Shown piece by piece: positions 61,010 to 64,000 of a stretch of DNA of 64,000 bases; position 1 is the first letter of the stretch; the number at the start of each line of letters is the position of its first letter. This DNA is from Streptococcus oralis. GTDB taxonomy: Bacteria; Bacillota; Bacilli; Lactobacillales; Streptococcaceae. Where the stretch lies: NCBI RefSeq assembly GCF_019929345.1, contig NZ_JAHZPJ010000009.1:24054-88053 (forward strand), given 5' to 3'. Position numbers and translations under genes: made by a program. Under the pieces are notes generated by a model. The model saw only the letters and a program-made list of their open reading frames with translations, was not told the origin of the DNA and searched no databases.

Positions 61010-61101
61010 AAATTGGTATAGTCTGATTTCCCTTTTACAGAATCAGCAAAAACAGTATATACTTGTTTTTATCACTTGTCAAGAATAAAAATTGGTATAG
61101 T
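61010..61101 (-). promoter_or_regulatory. glmS promoter with two operator-like repeats
   Basis: TTGACA (61082-61077), 17 bases, TATACT (61059-61054) on the minus strand form a strong promoter. AAATTGGTATAGT occurs at 61010-61022 and 61089-61101, the first about 30 bases into the transcript and the second just upstream of the -35. The motif resembles GntR-family NagR operators (TGGTATA core); regulation by NagR is known for glmS in S. mutans and is inferred here. Confidence 0.65.
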
Positions 61102-61198
61102 TTTTCTAGAAAACAGGTCATTAAGATTTCATCTAATAGCTGACAAGCTGGTATTAACAGATTAAACTAGAGAAAAGAAATATTAATATATAAAACTC

Positions 61199-61226
61199 AA
61201 AAGCTAGGCAGGAAAATCTAGCTTTT
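61199..61226 (-). terminator. Terminator-like hairpin after the DUF1304 gene
   Basis: AAAAGCTAG and CTAGCTTTT pair across about ten bases, on the minus strand 26 bases after the stop codon at 61252. Confidence 0.55.
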
Positions 61227-61251
61227 AGAGCTAACAAAAAACGCGACTTTC

Positions 61252-61614
61252 TTATTTCAAAATCAAAATACTGAATAGAGTTAGAATAGCAGGCCCACCT
61301 TGCTTCAGAATAATCTTCTTGTCTGCTGTCAGAGAACCGTAGGTCGCTGCACCAAACACAAATAAAACAAAGATGGTCACAATTTCCAAACTTTGTGAGA
61401 AATAAATCCCATACAAAAGAAACACACCTATCAAAGCATTATAAATTCCTTGATTTTTAAATAATGAACTCACTGAAGGACGAGCCAGTTCTTCCTTATC
61501 CACATTAAACACTCGACTAGTAGTGTCTGATTGAGTAGTCACACTTTCCAGATAAAAAATGTAAAAATGCTCCAAAGCAACGATAGTTGCTAAAACAATT
61601 GTAAAAATAGACAT
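61252..61614 (-). CDS. DUF1304-family membrane protein
   Basis: This 120-residue protein has four membrane segments and the pattern of the DUF1304 family (MSIFTIVLATIVALEHFYIF, then NQGIYNALIGVFLLYG). The family function is unknown. It is 10 bases after the MarR-type regulator gene and shares its promoter, so it is likely the regulator's target. Confidence 0.8.
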   Translation of the reverse strand: MSIFTIVLATIVALEHFYIFYLESVTTQSDTTSRVFNVDKEELARPSVSSLFKNQGIYNALIGVFLLYGIYFSQSLEIVTIFVLFVFGAATYGSLTADKKIILKQGGPAILTLFSILILK

Positions 61615-61624
61615 ATTCTTCTCC

Positions 61625-62050
61625 TTAAATTTCTATCTCTTCTAAGCCCGATTGCAACTTTTCTAACAAGCGACTGAACTCTTCTCGCTCTCCTTTTGTA
61701 AGTACGCTTTCCATCTGACTCTTTACCTTTATATGTTGTTGGGGAGAGTTGGTTACTAGTTGCCCTCTCGCAAAGTCTGTCACTTCCACTAAAACCTCCC
61801 TCTGATTTTCAGGATTCCGACGTCGATCAACCAAACCTTCCTTTTCCAAAATTTTAAAGTGCCGTGTCAAGGCAGCCTGATCAATCTTCAAACGCTCCTG
61901 AACTGCTATTTGATTACACGGTGACTGATCGATTAAGAAACATAAGATTTGATAACGAGTCAGACTAATTCCTAATTGGCGTTCGAATAATTGTGTCATA
62001 GACTGATCTGCCAACCGTAGTTGATACAGTAAATCATGGATTGCTACCAT
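61625..62050 (-). CDS. MarR-family transcriptional regulator
   Basis: This protein of about 141 residues starts MVAIHDLLYQLRLADQSMTQ. A winged helix lies about 45-95 (LKIDQAALTRHFKILEKEGL and the wing RRRNPENQREVLVEVTD). I choose the ATG at 62048-62050, with an alternative ATG one codon upstream; GGGAGG precedes them. A perfect palindrome with TACTTGA arms overlaps the -10 of the promoter, so it probably represses itself and the DUF1304 gene. Its ligand is unknown. Confidence 0.82.
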   Translation of the reverse strand: MVAIHDLLYQLRLADQSMTQLFERQLGISLTRYQILCFLIDQSPCNQIAVQERLKIDQAALTRHFKILEKEGLVDRRRNPENQREVLVEVTDFARGQLVTNSPQQHIKVKSQMESVLTKGEREEFSRLLEKLQSGLEEIEI

Positions 62051-62080
62051 CATTCCCTCCCAACATATATGATTCATCAA

Positions 62081-62123
62081 TACTTGACTTATCAAGTATA
62101 ATATATGCTAAAAAATAAATCAA
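62081..62123 (-). promoter_or_regulatory. MarR-type operator over the promoter
   Basis: TACTTGACTTATCAAGTA at 62081-62098 is a palindrome with 7-bp arms. It overlaps TATACT (62100-62095), which is 17 bases from TTGATT (62123-62118) on the minus strand. A half-site TTACTTGAT lies at the -35. Confidence 0.7.
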
Positions 62124-62159
62124 GTAATATGCTTAAGTTTTCTTGATTTATCAGACCCC

Positions 62160-63072
62160 ATAATATTTGTAGTAGGCAAATCTCCTATGGATCTTATGGA
62201 GCCTATTTTGTTGTAGAAAAGGAAATAGTCGCTAAACTGGACTATGACGGCTCATCTTGTCCTGATTGCGGAAGTCAAATGAGGAAATATGACTTCCAGA
62301 AACCGTCTAAGATCCCTTACCTTGAAATGACTGGTATGCCTACTAGAATCCTCCTTAGAAAGCGACGTTTTAAGTGTTATCAGTGTTCGAAAATAGCGGT
62401 CGCCGAAACCTCTCTCGTCAAGAAAAATCACTAAATTCCTCGTATTATCAACCAAAAAATTGCTCAAAAGTTGATTGAAAAGACGTCTATGATCGATATT
62501 GCTCATCAGCTGTCCATTCCAACTTCAATTGTTATTCATAAGCTCAATGACTTTCACTTAAATCATGACTTCACCTGGCTTCCAGAAATTATGTTCTGGG
62601 ACGAATGCGCCTTCACCAAGGGAAAGATGAGTTTCATTGCACAAGATTTTGACAAGCTTAATATCATCACCGTCCTTGAGAGAAGAACACAAGCTGTTAT
62701 CCGAAATCACTTTCTTCGCTACGATCGAACCGTTTGCTGTCAGGTGAAAATCATTACGATGGATATGTTTAGCCCTTACTATGACTTAGCTAAACAGCTT
62801 TATCCCAGTGCTAAAATTGTTCTAGATCGTTTTCACATCTCAAGGATAAAGAGAAAATCGTCAACGCCCTTCAATTACCTTATTCCAACGCCAAATTGGA
62901 AGCAACTAATAATCTCATTAAACTCATCAAACGCAATGCTTTTGGTTTTCGAAACTTTGAAAACTTCAAAAAAAGGATTTTCATCGCTCTCAACATCAAA
63001 AAAGAAAGGACGAATTTCGTCCTTTCTCGATCTTAGCTGACTTCAACCCACTACAGTTGACAAAGAGCTTTG
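62160..63072 (+). pseudogene. Decayed ISL3-family transposase (IS1167-like)
   Basis: The plus strand carries pieces of an ISL3-type transposase: the zinc-finger part (CPDCGSQM and CYQCSK), then a stop codon TAA at 62432-62434 where the family has CAA (HQIPRI), then IINQKIAQKLIEKTSMIDIA through MFWDECAFTKG to VLDRFHIS, where a large central piece is missing (junction near 62840). The C-terminal part KDKEKIVNALQLPYSNAKLE continues in another frame to the stop at 63034-63036. A palindrome GGACGAATTTCGTCC and the end CCACTACAGTTGACAAAGAG follow. The left end is not seen, so the element is truncated and inactive. Confidence 0.85.
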
Positions 63073-63112
63073 ATTTACAAATAACAGTTAATAAAAGCTC
63101 ATATAAATATAA

Positions 63113-63186
63113 TCGGGAAGACAGGATTCGAACCTGCGACACCTTGGTCCCAAACCAAGTACTCTACCAAGCTGAGCTACTTCCCG
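63113..63186 (-). tRNA. tRNA-Pro (TGG)
   Basis: Cloverleaf with acceptor CGGGAAG/CTTCCCG and anticodon TGG in the loop TTTGGGA. CCA is not encoded. It is the last gene of the cluster in the direction of transcription. Confidence 0.95.
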
Positions 63187-63200
63187 CATTAAATAAAAAA

Positions 63201-63274
63201 TGCACCCTAGAGGAGTCGAACCTCTAACCGCCTGATTCGTAGTCAGGTACTCTATCCAGTTGAGCTAAGGGTGC
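63201..63274 (-). tRNA. tRNA-Arg (ACG)
   Basis: Acceptor GCACCCT with 3' AGGGTGC, anticodon ACG in the loop CTACGAA. No encoded CCA. Confidence 0.95.
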
Positions 63275-63285
63275 TCATTACTATA

Positions 63286-63371
63286 TGCCGAGGACCGGAA
63301 TCGAACCGGTACGATCGTTACCAATCGCAGGATTTTAAGTCCTGTGCGTCTGCCAGTTCCGCCACCCCGGC
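63286..63371 (-). tRNA. tRNA-Leu (TAA)
   Basis: Long variable arm and acceptor GCCGGGG/CCTCGGC, anticodon TAA in ACTTAAAAT. Typical class II leucine tRNA; no encoded CCA. Confidence 0.94.
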
Positions 63372-63378
63372 CTCTCTA

Positions 63379-63450
63379 AGCGAACGACGGGATTCGAACC
63401 CGCGACCCCCACCTTGGCAAGGTGGTGTTCTACCACTGAACTACGTTCGC
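63379..63450 (-). tRNA. tRNA-Gly (GCC)
   Basis: Acceptor GCGAACG/CGTTCGC, anticodon GCC in TTGCCAA. Confidence 0.94.
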
Positions 63451-63477
63451 ATCGACCTCTTATTCTATATAAAAAAA

Positions 63478-63550
63478 TGCCGGCTACATGACTTGAACAC
63501 GCGACCCTCTGATTACAAATCAGATGCTCTACCAACTGAGCTAAGCCGGC
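63478..63550 (-). tRNA. tRNA-Thr (TGT)
   Basis: Acceptor GCCGGCT/AGCCGGC, anticodon TGT in TTTGTAA. The T-arm reads GTTCAAGTC with G-U pairs, which is normal for this tRNA in streptococci. Confidence 0.94.
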
Positions 63551-63562
63551 CTATTTCTATTA

Positions 63563-63644
63563 TGCGGGTTAAGGGACTTGAACCCCCACGCCGTTAAGCG
63601 CCAGATCCTAAATCTGGTGCGTCTGCCAATTCCGCCAAACCCGC
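63563..63644 (-). tRNA. tRNA-Leu (TAG)
   Basis: Class II tRNA with long variable arm, acceptor GCGGGTT/AACCCGC, anticodon TAG in TTTAGGA. Confidence 0.94.
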
Positions 63645-63649
63645 TAATA

Positions 63650-63722
63650 TGACCCGTACTGGGCTCGAACCAGTGACCCATTGATTAAAAGTCAATTGCT
63701 CTACCAACTGAGCTAACGAGTC
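63650..63722 (-). tRNA. tRNA-Lys (TTT)
   Basis: Acceptor GACTCGT with 3' ACGGGTC, anticodon TTT in ACTTTTAA. No encoded CCA. Confidence 0.94.
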
Positions 63723-63746
63723 TAAAATAACTGCCGTTATCTTAAA

Positions 63747-63819
63747 CGGTCCCGACGGGAATCGAACCCGCGATCTTCGCCGTGACAGGGCGACGTGATA
63801 ACCGCTACACTACGGGACC
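63747..63819 (-). tRNA. tRNA-Asp (GTC)
   Basis: Acceptor GGTCCCG/CGGGACC, anticodon GTC in CTGTCAC, discriminator G. Confidence 0.94.
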
Positions 63820-63821
63820 TA

Positions 63822-63894
63822 TGGGAGTTAACGGGATCGAACCGCTGACCCTCTGCTTGTAAGGCAGATGCTCTCCCAGCTGAGCTAAACTCCC
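63822..63894 (-). tRNA. tRNA-Val (TAC)
   Basis: Acceptor GGGAGTT/AACTCCC, anticodon TAC in CTTACAA. First tRNA after the 5S gene. Confidence 0.95.
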
Positions 63895-63923
63895 AATAAG
63901 GAAGTCTCTAAACTTCCTATTCT

Positions 63924-64000
63924 GCTAAGCGACTTCCATATCTCACAGGGGGCAACCCCCAACTACTTCCGGCGTTCTAGGGCTTAACTACTGTGTTCGG
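63924..64000 (-). rRNA. rrf: 5S ribosomal RNA, 3' part (gene runs off the right edge)
   Basis: The minus strand reads CCGAACACAGTAGTTAAGCC and AACGCCGGAAGTAGTTGGGG and ends GGAAGTCGCTTAGC, which is the 3' two-thirds of a streptococcal 5S rRNA. About 40 bases of its 5' end lie outside. It is the end of an rRNA operon followed by nine tRNA genes. Confidence 0.93.

Noticed and set aside
60974..61080. glmS ribozyme
   Set aside because: The leader between the promoter and the start codon is only about 80 bases and shows no pseudoknotted core; operator-like repeats explain it better.
62252..62506. 84-residue minus-strand frame over the transposase remnant
   Set aside because: It is antisense to recognisable transposase coding sequence on the plus strand.
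63271..63597. 108- and 66-residue frames in the tRNA cluster
   Set aside because: They read through tRNA genes; such frames are common artefacts of tRNA arrays.

Overview
The window looks like chromosome of a mitis-group Streptococcus (S. mitis / S. oralis / S. infantis type). Support comes from PolC, RpoB and RpoC sequences that I recognise as close to pneumococcal ones, a BOX repeat with the boxA core, ISL3-type transposase debris, a ComX-type CIN box in front of cinA-recA, a YSIRK/LPXTG pullulanase (SpuA), and tRNA genes without encoded CCA next to a 5S rRNA. The species is not decided. Almost every gene is on the minus strand; the exceptions are an acetyltransferase (16934-17488), the pullulanase (49682-53398) and the transposase remnant.

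Layout from left to right. 1-1500: start of fusA, then rpsG and rpsL. 1572-5440: a LuxR-type two-component system co-transcribed with an ABC exporter and two tiny membrane proteins, one of them frameshifted at a G6 tract. 5580-9880: lipoprotein, fatty-acid kinase FakA and its Asp23 partner, ribosomal protein L28, and a LytTR regulator paired with a LiaF-like membrane protein. 9898-16824: PAP2 phosphatase, a heterodimeric ABC multidrug exporter under a MarR repressor, a YebC regulator and a MATE pump. 16886-22801: competence/recombination region recA-cinA, an LCP ligase, GNAT, TsaE and a membrane protein. 23078-25739: a serine-rich repeat protein with no visible export or anchoring signal. 25903-32295: P-type ATPase, PepC, RsuA, a BOX element, GlsB-like protein, PepS and a 50-residue protein. 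32308-37157: an A+T-rich three-gene island that I read as an ABC-three-component (ABC-3C) type defence system. 37246-49522: polC, rpoC, rpoB. 49613-53586: spuA with its cre site. 53601-58995: an amino-acid ABC importer in one operon with two uroporphyrinogen-decarboxylase-superfamily proteins that look like zinc-thiolate methyltransferases. 59043-61101: glmS with paired operator-like sites. 61199-62123: DUF1304 protein and MarR regulator. 62160-63072: decayed ISL3 element. 63113-64000: nine tRNA genes and the 3' part of a 5S rRNA gene, the tail of an rRNA operon transcribed leftwards.

Genes that work together: the ABC-3C island (RMC ATPase with zinc-hook motif, middle component, nuclease-like effector) is the best candidate for an exciting system. 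The UroD-pair/ABC importer operon is the best candidate for an undescribed metabolic route, because streptococci do not make haem and both UroD-like proteins keep the same HxC-X84-C metal-site pattern. Compared with my memory of the S. pneumoniae map (rpsL-rpsG-fusA-polC contiguous; rpoB-rpoC and recA elsewhere) the order is rearranged here. All coordinates, promoter spacings and motif positions were read by eye; no database search was run.
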